DNA of 64,000 bases from an uncultured Kordia sp. (GCF_947496985.1 NZ_CANMEZ010000002.1:701803-765802); one strand, 5' to 3'; counted from the stretch's first letter, positions 1 through 10,488 are shown. Notes: a model not told the origin generated them from the letters alone. Numbers and translations: made by a program.

Positions 1-2351
1 GGTAATCCGTTATGGAAAGGCTGCCATGTTTTTCCCATATCTAAAGAAGCATATGCGCCGTTGTCCGTACCTACATATAGTACATTTTCATTTGTTGGAT
101 CTTCCTTAATTACGTTTACTGGCGAAGCTGGAATTCCGTTTGCAATGTTTTTCCACGTTTGCCCGTAATCGTCAGACATGTATACATAACTTGTAAAATT
201 GTCCCAACGGTATCCGTTTAATGTAATATATACACGCTCTTTTTTATGTGAAGAAGCAATGACACGTGAAACCCATAAATCTTTTGGAAATCCGCTAGAT
301 ATATTTTGCCAATCGCCACCGCCATTTTTTGTTATATGAACCAATCCATCATCACTTCCAACATAGATAACTCCAAATTGGAAAGGCGACTCTGAAATGC
401 TTGTCAATGTTCCATATGCAACATTTCCTTTCTTTCCTCCTTGCGTTAAATCGCCAGAAATTGTTTCCCAATCGTCTCCTTTATTTAATGATCTGTGTAA
501 CTTGTTTCCTCCTAAGTATAATATATCTTGATTGTGAACAGATAAATGAATTGGCGTTTGCCAATTGAATCTGTATGGAGATTCTCCTAATTCATGTTTG
601 GGTTGAATATATTTTTGTCCTCCATTTTCACCACGATCAATTCTAAAATAATTTCCAAATTGATATCCTGTGTATACAATGTTTGGGTTGCGATTGTCAA
701 CTTGAACTTGCATTCCATCTCCACCCATAATTCGTTCATACGGATATTGTCCTTCTTCATGCCATTTTACAGAAGCTTTGTAACTATTTGGACCAACCCA
801 AACACCATTATCTTGCAAACCTCCATACACTTTATACGGTGTTTGTTCGTCTGCATAAATAGCGTAAAATTGCCCTACAGAAGGTGTATTACATTTTATC
901 CAATTATCTCCATTATCGTATGAAATATTTACTCCTCCATCGTTTCCATTTACCAAATGATTTGGATTGTTAGGGTTTACCCAAAGTGCATGATGATCGG
1001 CGTGAACATTTTGTCCATTAATCGATTTAAACGTTTTTCCTCCATCTTGTGAGCGTACAATTGGCACACCTGCAATGTAAATATGATCTTCATTTTTTGG
1101 ACTTACACGAATCATTCCAAAGTAATATCCGTATGAATACACCAAATCATCTAAATAATCATCATGTGTTTTTTTCCATGATTTTCCACCGTTTGTCGTC
1201 TTGAAAACTTGTGCACCAATCACTGGCGTATCAAATAATAATGAATTTGCGTTTTCTAAATACTTTGCTAAATCAACAGGTTTTATAGTTCCGCTTCGCA
1301 CTAATTGCTTTACATTTTCGGCTCTGTATTTTTCTTGAAAACCATTTGTTTTTAGATAGGTATTTAATTTTTTATCGGTAAGATTTAAAAACGCTTGTGA
1401 AGACATTGTTTTGAAATCATCTTTTGTCAATGCTTTTGAATCACTTTTCTTTTTTTCTTTTGCTTCACGTCTAAACTGACTATCATGAAATGCATATACG
1501 GTATTTTCATCGTAAACAGCCAATCCAATTCGTCCTACACCATCACCTTCTGGAAAACCAGTTTTTTCACTTATTTTTTTCCAAGTGATTCCTGCATCTG
1601 TACTTTTAAAAATTGCAGAGTTGGTTCCATTTCCAACAAAATTCCAAGCTTTACGATCACGTTCCCATGAAGAAGCATACTGTATGTTGAAATTGTTTGG
1701 CGCAACTGCAATGTCTACAATTCCTGTTTCGTTATTTACAAACAATGTTTTATTCCATGTATTTCCACCGTCAGTAGTTCTAAAAATTCCACGTTCAGCA
1801 TTTGGCGAATATAAATGACCTAAAACACCAACAACTAATTCGTTTGAATTGTTTGGATTGATTAAGATTCTACTAATATGATGCGAATCGAGTAAACCTT
1901 TATTTTCCCAACTCTTTCCATTATCGGTACTTTTTAGAATTCCAATTCCTGCATACGATGATCGTGAAGAATTATTTTCTCCAGTTCCTACCCAAATGGT
2001 TTTTGATTTCCAATCAATAGCAATATCTCCTATATTTTGTGTTGGCGAACTGTCTAAAACAGGTTTAAATGTAGTTCCGTTATTGTTTGTATACCATAAT
2101 CCTCCAGAAGCATACGCTACATAGAATTCGGTTGTATTGTTTGGATTTACGTCTACATCTACCACACGACCACTCATAATTGTAGGGCCAATATTGGTGA
2201 ATTTGATGTTTTTTACGGTAGAGTTTTCTGTAAGTTTTGCTTTCTGTTTTAAAGCTTCTTGCACTTTTGCTGCTGAAGTTGCATTGCTTTGCGCAAAACT
2301 AATTTGCGCTAAAAAAAGTGATACTACGAATACTATTATTTTGGGTTTCAT
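1..2351 (-). CDS. BNR/sortilin-like repeat protein, 3' end outside window
   Basis: This reading frame is open on the minus strand from the ATG at 2351 to the left window edge (at least 783 codons). The ORF track omits it because it has no stop inside the window, and the plus-strand ORFs at 594-2394 are its shadows. The N-terminus MKPKIIVFVVSLFLAQISFA is a signal peptide. It is followed by the 'GPTIMSGRVVDVDVNPNN' start typical of Bacteroidota VPS10/sortilin-like glycosyl-hydrolase-annotated propellers. Repeated Asp-box units such as STDNGKSW recur through the visible part. Family knowledge suggests an exported beta-propeller. Catalytic activity is not established, and whether it ends in a T9SS sorting domain cannot be seen. 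Confidence 0.85.
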   Translation of the reverse strand, partial: MKPKIIVFVVSLFLAQISFAQSNATSAAKVQEALKQKAKLTENSTVKNIKFTNIGPTIMSGRVVDVDVNPNNTTEFYVAYASGGLWYTNNNGTTFKPVLDSSPTQNIGDIAIDWKSKTIWVGTGENNSSRSSYAGIGILKSTDNGKSWENKGLLDSHHISRILINPNNSNELVVGVLGHLYSPNAERGIFRTTDGGNTWNKTLFVNNETGIVDIAVAPNNFNIQYASSWERDRKAWNFVGNGTNSAIFKSTDAGITWKKISEKTGFPEGDGVGRIGLAVYDENTVYAFHDSQFRREAKEKKKSDSKALTKDDFKTMSSQAFLNLTDKKLNTYLKTNGFQEKYRAENVKQLVRSGTIKPVDLAKYLENANSLLFDTPVIGAQVFKTTNGGKSWKKTHDDYLDDLVYSYGYYFGMIRVSPKNEDHIYIAGVPIVRSQDGGKTFKSINGQNVHADHHALWVNPNNPNHLVNGNDGGVNISYDNGDNWIKCNTPSVGQFYAIYADEQTPYKVYGGLQDNGVWVGPNSYKASVKWHEEGQYPYERIMGGDGMQVQVDNRNPNIVYTGYQFGNYFRIDRGENGGQKYIQPKHELGESPYRFNWQTPIHLSVHNQDILYLGGNKLHRSLNKGDDWETISGDLTQGGKKGNVAYGTLTSISESPFQFGVIYVGSDDGLVHITKNGGGDWQNISSGFPKDLWVSRVIASSHKKERVYITLNGYRWDNFTSYVYMSDDYGQTWKNIANGIPASPVNVIKEDPTNENVLYVGTDNGAYASLDMGKTWQPFHNGL

Positions 2352-2483
2352 GGTTGGGTTTTGGTTTAGACTTTCAAAGTACAGAATGTTATAAACTTGG
2401 CAAAATTTTGCTTGTTTTTTTAACAATCCTTAAAGAAATAGAAATTTATAGAACATAATTTTAAACTTATTACTTTAGAGTTT

Positions 2484-2491
2484 TACATTTG
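2484..2491 (+). promoter_or_regulatory. -7 box TACATTTG upstream of Crp/Fnr gene
   Basis: TACATTTG matches the Bacteroidota -7 consensus TAnnTTTG. It ends 8 bases before the ATG at 2500, so the transcript would have almost no leader. I see no clear -33 TTTG at the usual distance. Confidence 0.45.
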
Positions 2492-2499
2492 TAATTATA

Positions 2500-3087
2500 A
2501 TGAGTGTAGCTACCACAAATTTTGAATCGTATTTGAAAACTTTCATTCAAGATGAAAAATTGGATGATCAAATTCCTGTGATTTTGGAGGCATTCAATTA
2601 TTTACACTTAAAAAAGAATACACTTTTTGTGGAAGAAGGTAAAATTTGCCAGTATTTCTGTTTTATTGAAAGCGGTATTTTACAGCATAATATCTTGGTA
2701 GAAGGTGAAGAAAAAACAACTTATCTAGCTTTGAAAAATTCCGCCACAGCGGCATTAAAAAGCTTTATGCATCAGATTCCTTCACGTAAAAATATTAAAG
2801 CAATTAGTGATTGTGATCTGTTTGTGATAGATCAAAAAAGTTTTCAAAATTTACTTATCAATAACAAAGCGTTTCATCACTTTTATTACAATTTAATTGA
2901 AAATCAAATTTATCGTATTGATGACTATCGCATTGATTTATTAACCTTGTCACCAGAAGAACGTTATAAAAAACTTCTTGCAAACGAACCTAAATTATTA
3001 AAGGAAGTTCCGCTACATTATTTAGCTTCTTTTTTAGGAATTTCATCACGAAATATGAGTCGTATTCGAAAGAATGTAGTTTTATGA
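2500..3087 (+). CDS. Crp/Fnr family transcriptional regulator
   Basis: This 195-residue protein has an N-terminal cyclic-nucleotide-binding-type beta-barrel (about residues 20-125, with 'LFVEEGKICQYFCFIESGIL' as the conserved strand pair). A helical linker follows, then a short C-terminal helix-turn-helix (LHYLASFLGISSRNMSRIRK, about residues 170-190). Its length and the abrupt end after the recognition helix are usual for the small Crp/Fnr proteins of Bacteroidota. I see no cysteine cluster for an iron-sulfur cluster, and the effector is unknown. It stands alone, divergent from the BNR gene at 1-2351, so the 148 bp between them may hold control sites for both. Confidence 0.88.
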   Translation: MSVATTNFESYLKTFIQDEKLDDQIPVILEAFNYLHLKKNTLFVEEGKICQYFCFIESGILQHNILVEGEEKTTYLALKNSATAALKSFMHQIPSRKNIKAISDCDLFVIDQKSFQNLLINNKAFHHFYYNLIENQIYRIDDYRIDLLTLSPEERYKKLLANEPKLLKEVPLHYLASFLGISSRNMSRIRKNVVL

Positions 3088-3088
3088 A

Positions 3089-3217
3089 TTTCGACTGTGT
3101 TCAATGTGAAAATTCTTTTTTGTCGTTAAACATCAAACTAAACTTATTATTAAATCGTTAGATTTTCAAATTAACACATTGCTTTATCTACAAAAATAAA
3201 CTGAACGGGATCGAAGT
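3089..3217. repeat. Inverted pair of dispersed TTCGACT..TCAA repeat
   Basis: TTCGACTGTGTTCAATGTGA begins just after the stop codon of the Crp gene. A related copy lies in reverse orientation at 3200-3217 (ACTGAACGGGATCGAAGT). The two arms enclose about 90 bp of AT-rich DNA without a gene. The same core recurs at 12168, 12390, 13470 and 14678, so this looks like a degenerate palindromic member of a dispersed intergenic family. Confidence 0.45.
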
Positions 3218-3352
3218 TTAAATCAAATAATTGACATTATTTATGTTAAAATTATCTTAATTCCATATTTTTACAAACAATACGTTCGTTTTTTCACAAC
3301 GAACCTCAACTTTTGCCTCGATTTTATTGTATTACTAGACAAAATGTGCGCT

Positions 3353-6300
3353 ATGAAAAAATTATTACTTTTATTCGTATTGCTATCTGCAAGCGTTGGA
3401 TATTCTCAACAATCTCCAAACCCAACTATTTCAAATACTTTATACAAAGATGCGCCTGCATGGGCAAAATTGATGTATAGTGAAAATCCAAATGCAAATA
3501 CTATTGATCATTTATACCGATCGTATTATGAAACGCATCCGTATGTAAAAACATTTCACACACAATATTATAAAAGGTGGCGTAGAGCTATTAATCCATT
3601 TTTAAATAATGAAGGTTTTTACGATCATACAAAAAAACAACAAGCTATAGATGCTGCAAGATTCTTAAAAAGTTCGCAAAGTGGGCATGCAGAAATGGGC
3701 AATTGGTCTGTTATGGGCCCATTTGAAAGTTATAAAGAAGGTGGAACAGTTTTAAGCGGTGCGCAAACAAACATATATAGTATTGGTAAATGTACAGCTG
3801 TTCCAAACACTTTATATTGTGGAACAGAATCTGGTGAAGTATACAAAACGACCGATGGAGGTGACAACTGGACAAACGCTTCTAAAACCTTGATTACTAC
3901 GTTAGCACCACAAGCAGTAATTGCCAATGCTGGAATTAGTGCAATTGCCGTACATCCAGTAAATCCAGATATTGTATATGCAGGTTCTGGAAGTGAATTA
4001 TTTAAAACGACCGACGGTGGAACTTCATGGTCTGTTGTTTTTGATAGTAACATTCCGTTATTTGGTTACATTGAAAATCCAGCAGAAATTTTCATCAATC
4101 CTAATAACCCAACTACTGTATTATTAGCTGGAAAAGAAGGTGTTTACAGAACTACAGACGATGGTCTTAACTGGAATAGAGTGGTTGTTAATGAAAGTTA
4201 TGATTTAAAAGCACAACCTGGCAATCCTAATACGCTATATGTTGTAAGGCGTAACACTTCTACAAACAGGCATGAATTTTTGAAATCTACCGATGGTGGA
4301 TTTCTTTGGCTGGTACAATCGACAGGTTGGTATAATTCTACAGACGCAAATAGAAGTGTTGTCGGTGCAAGACTTGCCGTGAGCGATGCTGACCCAAATA
4401 AAGTATATGCTTTTTTAATTGGCGATTCCAAAGCTGGTGATAATGGTTTTATTGGTGTTTACAGAAGTGATAATGCTGGTGCTTCATGGATAAACACTAT
4501 GGGATATGATGGCGCTCCCTATACAGCGACACATCCAAATTTATTAAACTCTGATACTTCAGCAGATGGATTTAATCAAGGTTTTTACAACTGTGCTACC
4601 ATGGCTTCAAATTCTAATGCAGATCAACTTTTAGTTGGAGGAATTGGTATGTGGCGATCAAATGATGGCGGACAAACATTTACGTGTGTTTATAATTATG
4701 GTTGTGGAACGTACAATCCTATGCATGTAGATATGCAAGATTTTAGAGCATTTGGAAACGAATATTGGGCAACAACTGATGGTGGAATTTTTAAATCGAA
4801 TGATTTATTTGGTTCACAACCAGAATTTAAAATGAATGGCGTTCATGGAACTGATTTTTGGGGATTTGGCTCTGGCTGGAATCGTGATTTATTAGTTGGT
4901 GGAACATTTCATAATGGTGTAGATGTATATTCTGAAGGTTTTCCTTTTGGAGCTTTCTTAGATTTAGGCGGTGGAGAACCAGCTTCAGGTTATGTGAATC
5001 CTGGAACAGAACAAATTTATTCTACAAACATTGGAAGTCGTTTTATTCCAAATACCTTAAGTGGAGCTGTTTTAAATGCTTCTATGGGATTAGCTCCAAA
5101 TGAAGAACCTTGGTTTGCGCAATCGTCAGAAATGGAATTTCATCCAAGTTGTTACAACCATGTATATATCGGAAATAGCAATCAATTATTTAGAAGTTTA
5201 GATGCAGGCGGAAATTATGAAGCTATTTATACAGCGCCGGCAAATAGTACAGTTTTAGGAATAGAAATTTCTCGTACCAATACAAACACAATGTATATTG
5301 TAGTGCGTCCTAGTGCTGGAAATGCATATTTAGTAAAAACTACAGACGATTGGTCAACGAATAGCACTATTACTTTACCAAGCGGAAATGGAACTTTAGC
5401 ATTAATTAGTATAGACCCAGAAAACGATCAAACAATTTGGGTTGCGTATCCACGTGGAACTAATGGCAATAAAGTATTCAAAAGTATAAATGGAGGAACT
5501 TCTTGGACCAACGAAACTTCAAGTGAATTAAATGGTCAAAATATTCAAGTATTAACTACTATTGGCGGAACGGATGGCGGCGTATATGTAGCAACTGGTA
5601 TGTCTGTCTATTACAAAAACAATGTAATGTCTTCATGGACATTAGACAATGCAAACTTACCTACAACAATTGGCGCTAATGATTTACGTCCATTTTACAG
5701 AGATGGAAAAATACGTTTAGCTAGTTATGGAAAAGGTATTTGGGAAAGTAATTTATACGAAACACCTACACGACCTGTAGCAAAAATTATGGTTGATAAA
5801 TTAAAAGCAACCTGTGCTGGAGATATTTTTTATTTTGATGATTTTTCTATGTTAAATCATACCAATGCTACGTGGGCTTGGACCTTTGAAAATGCAAACA
5901 TTGCTACTTCTTCCATAAGAAATCCGGAAGTTACTTTTACCACTACTGGAAATCATGTAGTGACCTTAACCGTAACTAATGATGCTGGTGTTTCTTCTAG
6001 TGATTCTATCATAATAAATGTAGAAGCGTTGGCAAATACAAATTTGGAAGAAGATTTTGAAGTTTCATTTTTACCAGAAGGTTGGAAGCAAGAAACTAAC
6101 GGAAATCTTTCATGGACCTATGAAAACACTGTTGGTGGTTTTGGACAAAGTACCAATTCAATGTTTGTGAATAATTATACTATTTCACAAGTAGGTCAAT
6201 TTTGTGATGTTATTGCTCCTTTAAATATGGCAAATACAAATACAAGTGATGCCACTTTAACCTTTGATGTAGCGTATGCTTTATATTCAAGCGCATATGC

Positions 6301-6814
6301 CGACGGATTAGAAGTGTATGTTTCAACAGATTGCGGTATGACATGGACATCTGAATATAGTAAATTTGGAAGTACATTGGCTACAGCTCCAAACACGACC
6401 AACCAATTTGTTCCAACGGCAACTCAATGGCGTGAAGAATCTATTGATCTTTCCTCATATGTTGGAAACGAAAATGTTCAAGTACGATTTAGAAATGTGA
6501 ATGCTTACGGACAAGCTGTCTATGTAGACAACATCAATTTAGGCAGTATATTAGGTGTAAATGAAGTTACGTCAAGCGCGATTACATTTTACCCAAATCC
6601 TGTAAAGAACAATGACAACATTTTTGTAAAAAGCACAAAAAACGAAGACATTAAATTTTCATTATATAACATTCAAGGAAAACTGATCGGAACTATTTTT
6701 ACACAAACCAACACAGGAATTCCAACACAACAATGGAGTCTAAGCGCCGGTGTGTATTTATATAATGTTCGATCAAATGATAAAATCAAAAAAGGAAAGC
6801 TGATTGTGTATTAA
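3353..6814 (+). CDS. T9SS-exported BNR/PKD-domain protein
   Basis: I start the gene at the second ATG (3353), because MKKLLLLFVLLSASVGYSQ is then a complete signal peptide. The track start is nine bases upstream. Residues about 110-760 hold repeated Asp-box units (TTDGGDNW, TTDGGTSW, TTDDGLNW, RSNDGGQTF, SINGGTSW), giving one or two sortilin-like beta-propellers. A PKD domain follows (VTFTTTGNHVVTLTVTNDAG, about 860-890), then a choice-of-anchor J-like beta-sandwich (EEDFEVSFLPEGWKQ). A type A T9SS sorting domain closes the protein (FYPNPVKNN ... GVYLYNVRS). It is expected to be exported through the outer membrane and attached to the surface or released. The ligand is unknown. It stands alone, transcribed away from the repeat at 3089-3217. 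Confidence 0.88.
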   Translation: MKKLLLLFVLLSASVGYSQQSPNPTISNTLYKDAPAWAKLMYSENPNANTIDHLYRSYYETHPYVKTFHTQYYKRWRRAINPFLNNEGFYDHTKKQQAIDAARFLKSSQSGHAEMGNWSVMGPFESYKEGGTVLSGAQTNIYSIGKCTAVPNTLYCGTESGEVYKTTDGGDNWTNASKTLITTLAPQAVIANAGISAIAVHPVNPDIVYAGSGSELFKTTDGGTSWSVVFDSNIPLFGYIENPAEIFINPNNPTTVLLAGKEGVYRTTDDGLNWNRVVVNESYDLKAQPGNPNTLYVVRRNTSTNRHEFLKSTDGGFLWLVQSTGWYNSTDANRSVVGARLAVSDADPNKVYAFLIGDSKAGDNGFIGVYRSDNAGASWINTMGYDGAPYTATHPNLLNSDTSADGFNQGFYNCATMASNSNADQLLVGGIGMWRSNDGGQTFTCVYNYGCGTYNPMHVDMQDFRAFGNEYWATTDGGIFKSNDLFGSQPEFKMNGVHGTDFWGFGSGWNRDLLVGGTFHNGVDVYSEGFPFGAFLDLGGGEPASGYVNPGTEQIYSTNIGSRFIPNTLSGAVLNASMGLAPNEEPWFAQSSEMEFHPSCYNHVYIGNSNQLFRSLDAGGNYEAIYTAPANSTVLGIEISRTNTNTMYIVVRPSAGNAYLVKTTDDWSTNSTITLPSGNGTLALISIDPENDQTIWVAYPRGTNGNKVFKSINGGTSWTNETSSELNGQNIQVLTTIGGTDGGVYVATGMSVYYKNNVMSSWTLDNANLPTTIGANDLRPFYRDGKIRLASYGKGIWESNLYETPTRPVAKIMVDKLKATCAGDIFYFDDFSMLNHTNATWAWTFENANIATSSIRNPEVTFTTTGNHVVTLTVTNDAGVSSSDSIIINVEALANTNLEEDFEVSFLPEGWKQETNGNLSWTYENTVGGFGQSTNSMFVNNYTISQVGQFCDVIAPLNMANTNTSDATLTFDVAYALYSSAYADGLEVYVSTDCGMTWTSEYSKFGSTLATAPNTTNQFVPTATQWREESIDLSSYVGNENVQVRFRNVNAYGQAVYVDNINLGSILGVNEVTSSAITFYPNPVKNNDNIFVKSTKNEDIKFSLYNIQGKLIGTIFTQTNTGIPTQQWSLSAGVYLYNVRSNDKIKKGKLIVY

Positions 6815-6952
6815 CTGATAGACATTTCTAATTCTTTTTTTGTACAACAATATTCAAGCTCGCAAATTAGCCCATCAAAAAAACCGCCATTTGGCTACTA
6901 AATTCTTTTTTTGTTTGATTATTTTTGAAAGAAATCAATTAAAATTACTAAA

Positions 6953-8245
6953 ATGAAATACCATCCAATAGACCGTAACTTATTTATAAAGAATAGAAAA
7001 AATTTCATGGCACAGATGAAACCAAGTAGTTTAGCTGTGTTCAATTCAAATGATATTTATCCAATTAGTGCAGATAGCACAATGCCTTTTGAGCAACACA
7101 GGGATATTTTTTACTTAAGTGGAGTTGATCAGGAAGAAAGTATTTTAGTATTATTTCCTGATTGTCCAAAAGAGAAACATCGCGAAATTTTATTCTTAAA
7201 AGAAACCAACGAGCATATTGCGGTTTGGGAAGGTGAAAAATTGACAAAAGAAGCCGCTTTGGCAACTTCTGGGATTAAAACAGTGTATTGGTTACAAGAC
7301 ATGGAAAAAATCATGTTTGAAATTATGACGCAATGTGACACGGTTTACATTAATACCAACGAGCATTATCGTGCCAATGTAGAAACTGAAACACGCGAAG
7401 ATCGTTTCACAAAATGGTTAACAGCTAAATATCCTGCACACAGCGTTGCTAAAAGCAATCCTATTTTACAACGACTACGTTCTGTAAAAGATCAAGTTGA
7501 GTTAGATTTAATCCAACAAGCTTGTGAGATTACTAACAAAGGTTTTCGTAGAATTTTAAACTTTGTAAAACCTGGCGTTTGGGAATATGAAATTGAAGCC
7601 GAATTTATGCACGAATTCTTAAGAAATCGTTCTAAAAAGTTTGCATACACACCGATTGTAGCTTCAGGAAACAACGCAAACGTATTACACTATATTGAAA
7701 ATAATCAGCAATGCAAAGCAGGCGATTTACTCTTACTTGATGTTGGTGCAGAATATGCAAATTATGCAAGTGATATGACGCGTACTATTCCTGTTTCTGG
7801 ACGTTTTACTGAACGTCAAAAAGCAGTATACAATGCGGTAAATCGTGTAAAAAATGATGCTACAAAGATGTTAGTTCCTGGAACTATTTGGGCAGATTAC
7901 CATGTAGAAGTTGGAAAGTTAATGACTTCTGAATTGTTAGGTCTTGGTTTACTAGATAAAGCTGACATACAAAACGAAGATCCAGATTGGCCAGCATATA
8001 AAAAGTATTTTATGCACGGAACTTCTCACCATATGGGATTAGACACACATGATTACGGAATTTTAACAGAACCAATGCAAGCAAATATGGTGTTCACTGT
8101 GGAGCCAGGGATTTATATTCCAGAAGAAGGTTTTGGAATTCGTTTGGAAGATGATGTCGTAATTCAGGAAACTGAAGAACCATTTAACTTAATGCGTAAT
8201 ATTCCTATTGAAGCAGATGAAATTGAAGCGTTGATGAATAAGTAG
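6953..8245 (+). CDS. pepP: Aminopeptidase P family protein (Xaa-Pro aminopeptidase, M24B)
   Basis: This 430-residue protein has the two-domain layout of aminopeptidase P, which removes an N-terminal residue preceding proline. The first half is the creatinase-like N domain. The second is the pita-bread catalytic domain, with all five metal ligands visible in order: Asp in LLLDVGAEY, Asp in ASDMTRTIP, His in HGTSHHMGLDTHD, Glu in FTVEPGIY and Glu in RLEDDVV. There is no signal peptide, so it is probably cytoplasmic and works in peptide turnover. Length is normal for the family. A strong terminator follows at 8271-8310. Confidence 0.93.
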   Translation: MKYHPIDRNLFIKNRKNFMAQMKPSSLAVFNSNDIYPISADSTMPFEQHRDIFYLSGVDQEESILVLFPDCPKEKHREILFLKETNEHIAVWEGEKLTKEAALATSGIKTVYWLQDMEKIMFEIMTQCDTVYINTNEHYRANVETETREDRFTKWLTAKYPAHSVAKSNPILQRLRSVKDQVELDLIQQACEITNKGFRRILNFVKPGVWEYEIEAEFMHEFLRNRSKKFAYTPIVASGNNANVLHYIENNQQCKAGDLLLLDVGAEYANYASDMTRTIPVSGRFTERQKAVYNAVNRVKNDATKMLVPGTIWADYHVEVGKLMTSELLGLGLLDKADIQNEDPDWPAYKKYFMHGTSHHMGLDTHDYGILTEPMQANMVFTVEPGIYIPEEGFGIRLEDDVVIQETEEPFNLMRNIPIEADEIEALMNK

Positions 8246-8270
8246 TTGTTCTTCATTAAAAAATAAATAC

Positions 8271-8310
8271 AACCCAAGTAATGTTTTCACATACCATTGC
8301 TTGGGTTTTT
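8271..8310 (+). terminator. Rho-independent terminator after pepP
   Basis: AACCCAAGTAATG pairs with CATTGCTTGGGTT across an 11-base loop, with one G-U pair, and is followed by TTT. Confidence 0.8.
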
Positions 8311-8377
8311 ATATACCCAATATTTGCGCTAATTAAAAGATTCCAAACATGTTAACAATAACTTTTGATAAAAAACA

Positions 8378-8385
8378 TACATTTG
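8378..8385 (+). promoter_or_regulatory. -7 box TACATTTG upstream of M43 gene
   Basis: TACATTTG matches the -7 consensus and lies directly before the track start at 8387. This argues that translation really begins at 8411, where a signal peptide starts. Confidence 0.5.
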
Positions 8386-8410
8386 TATGTATTCACATTA
8401 TTACCACGCT

Positions 8411-10432
8411 ATGAAAAAAAATTTACTATTTCTATTCTTCTTTTCTTGTATTATTTTATCACATGCACAACAGCAATGTGGACAAGACATTGTACAGCAA
8501 CAATTATATGCAACGCATCCTGAATTGCGACCTGAAAATAATCAAGCATACCAAGACTTGGAACGTTTTACAGAAAATTTTCAGGTAAGTCCTTCATTAA
8601 CTGAAGATCTCATAGGCGTAGAAGGGTTAACTATTGGAACCGATTACATCATTCCTGTAGTTGTACATGTTATTCATAATAATGGTGTAGAAAACATCTC
8701 AGATGCAGCGGTAGAGAGAGCTATTGAATCGTTAAATATTTTCTTTTCTGGAACTTCTGCATTTGATACAAATATTGATCCAAGTTTCTTAGCAGTCAGA
8801 GGAGCTTTTGATACAAAAAAATTACGATTTGTATTAGCAAAGTTTGATCCGCAAGGAAATCCTACCAATGGAATTGACAGACAGGTAGATGCTTTTTACA
8901 CATTACGAGGAAACAACAATAATATGCGTCAAATTTATCATTGGCCACGTGAAAACTATTTCAATATTTATGTAGTTCGTCAGGCAATTGATGGAAGTGG
9001 AACTTCAGGTTTTGCAACGTTTCCACCTAATGTAGACGGTTCCACTCTTGCCTATTTAGACGGGCATGTAATGTCTGCTTGGGCTTTTGGAGAACATGAT
9101 GAAATGTGGCAAACTTGGTATCATAACTTAGCGCATGAAGTTGGGCATTGGCTAAATGTATATCATATTTGGGCAAATGCTGGAGGAAATGGAAATGATG
9201 TATATTGTGGTGAAGATGATAGTGTTCTTGACACACCAAATACAAAAGGAAATATTATTAGAGATTTAGATGATTATCCCGGCCAAGGAGCCGTAACAAA
9301 TTGTGGAAGTGTAGATAATTTGACCAACATGATGGATTATACAGGCGCAACATATGCCATGTTTACACAAGGACAAAAAACACGTATGGAAGCTGCACTA
9401 AATTCTACAGTTGCTGATAGAAACAACTTGTGGTCTATTGATAATGTTTTAACCACCTTATACGGTTGTACTTCAGGATTAGATACGGATCTTGATAATA
9501 TTCCTGATGCTTGTGATGAGTGTCCAAACGACATTAACAATGATAGTGATGGCGATGGTATTTGCGACAGTTTAGATCAATGTCCTGGTTACCCAGATGT
9601 AAATTTAGACGCCAATCCTAACCAAAATGATGCCTGTGACACCTTACTTCCAATCATTGATTTTAGCAATGAAACTATTTTAATATATGATGTTGTACAA
9701 GATCGCGGTGTGCATGCTATATATGATAATGGCGCAACATTGCACTTATCCGTAAATGCATGGAAAGCTATTGAAATCAATTATAATTTTACATCAAATA
9801 CAGTTATTGAATTCGATTTTATGAGTACCATTGAAGGAGAAATTCATTATATCGGAATTGATGATGACTTAACACTAGATCCTCTTCTTGCCTATAAGAT
9901 TTTTGGAACACAAGATGTGAGTGGTTCAACTGCATTCAACAGCGATTTTAATACATATACAGACACTGATAAATACGCATACAAACATTATTCAATTCCA
10001 ATTGGGCAATTATATAATGGAACTGCGCAGTATTTATTCTTCTCAGCCGATAATGATAACTTTAACGAAGCATGGACTTCAGGAAATAACTATCCTGGTG
10101 GCGGAAGTTATAACAATGGAACTTCATTTTATAGAAATGTAAAAATTTATGAGAACACCGTTTTATCAACTGTAGAATTTCCTGAGTTGAATACACAAAT
10201 TTCTATGTACCCAAATCCTGTTCAGAATGAAATTACTTTTTCTACAACAAACGGAGTCGTATTAAAAAGTATTTCTATTGTTGATATGAATGGAAAAGCT
10301 ATTAAAACTATATCTCTAAAAAACCAAGTTCAAAACACAGTAGCTATAGATGATTTATCTAGTGGTGTTTATTTCGTGAACATTCGTTCTGACAAAGGAG
10401 AAATTGCTACTAAAAAATTAATCAAATTATAA
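8411..10432 (+). CDS. T9SS-exported M43 zinc metalloprotease (pappalysin family)
   Basis: I prefer the ATG at 8411 (MKKNLLFLFFFSCIILSHAQ, a signal peptide). The track start at 8387 overlaps the promoter. The zinc site HEVGHWLNVYH spans about residues 242-252, matching HExxHxxxxxH of M43 peptidases, and NMMDYT is the Met-turn. A calcium-binding thrombospondin type 3-like stretch follows (DTDLDNIPDACDECPND, SDGDGICDSLDQC), then a beta-sandwich of unknown type. A type A T9SS sorting domain ends the protein (MYPNPVQNE ... GVYFVNIRS). It should act outside the cell on protein substrates. A second M43 protein without the sorting domain is at 46181. Confidence 0.92.
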   Translation: MKKNLLFLFFFSCIILSHAQQQCGQDIVQQQLYATHPELRPENNQAYQDLERFTENFQVSPSLTEDLIGVEGLTIGTDYIIPVVVHVIHNNGVENISDAAVERAIESLNIFFSGTSAFDTNIDPSFLAVRGAFDTKKLRFVLAKFDPQGNPTNGIDRQVDAFYTLRGNNNNMRQIYHWPRENYFNIYVVRQAIDGSGTSGFATFPPNVDGSTLAYLDGHVMSAWAFGEHDEMWQTWYHNLAHEVGHWLNVYHIWANAGGNGNDVYCGEDDSVLDTPNTKGNIIRDLDDYPGQGAVTNCGSVDNLTNMMDYTGATYAMFTQGQKTRMEAALNSTVADRNNLWSIDNVLTTLYGCTSGLDTDLDNIPDACDECPNDINNDSDGDGICDSLDQCPGYPDVNLDANPNQNDACDTLLPIIDFSNETILIYDVVQDRGVHAIYDNGATLHLSVNAWKAIEINYNFTSNTVIEFDFMSTIEGEIHYIGIDDDLTLDPLLAYKIFGTQDVSGSTAFNSDFNTYTDTDKYAYKHYSIPIGQLYNGTAQYLFFSADNDNFNEAWTSGNNYPGGGSYNNGTSFYRNVKIYENTVLSTVEFPELNTQISMYPNPVQNEITFSTTNGVVLKSISIVDMNGKAIKTISLKNQVQNTVAIDDLSSGVYFVNIRSDKGEIATKKLIKL

Positions 10433-10456
10433 ATTTTCATACAATAGCGAATACAT

Positions 10457-10488
10457 AAAAAAAGCACGCTCTTAGAGTGTGCTTTTTT
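10457..10488. terminator. Terminator between convergent genes
   Basis: AAAAAAGCACGCTCT and AGTGTGCTTTTTT form a hairpin with A/T tracts on both sides. It can therefore serve the M43 gene on the plus strand and the cupredoxin-like gene on the minus strand. Confidence 0.8.

Noticed and set aside
594-2394. Plus-strand ORFs at 594, 1485, 1585 and 2137
   Set aside because: They are shadows of the long minus-strand BNR protein frame, which is open to the window edge and starts with a signal peptide.
6830-6914. Direct repeat AATTCTTTTTTTGT at 6830 and 6901
   Set aside because: Low-complexity T-rich sequence in an AT-rich spacer. No paired structure or element ends were found, so it may be chance.
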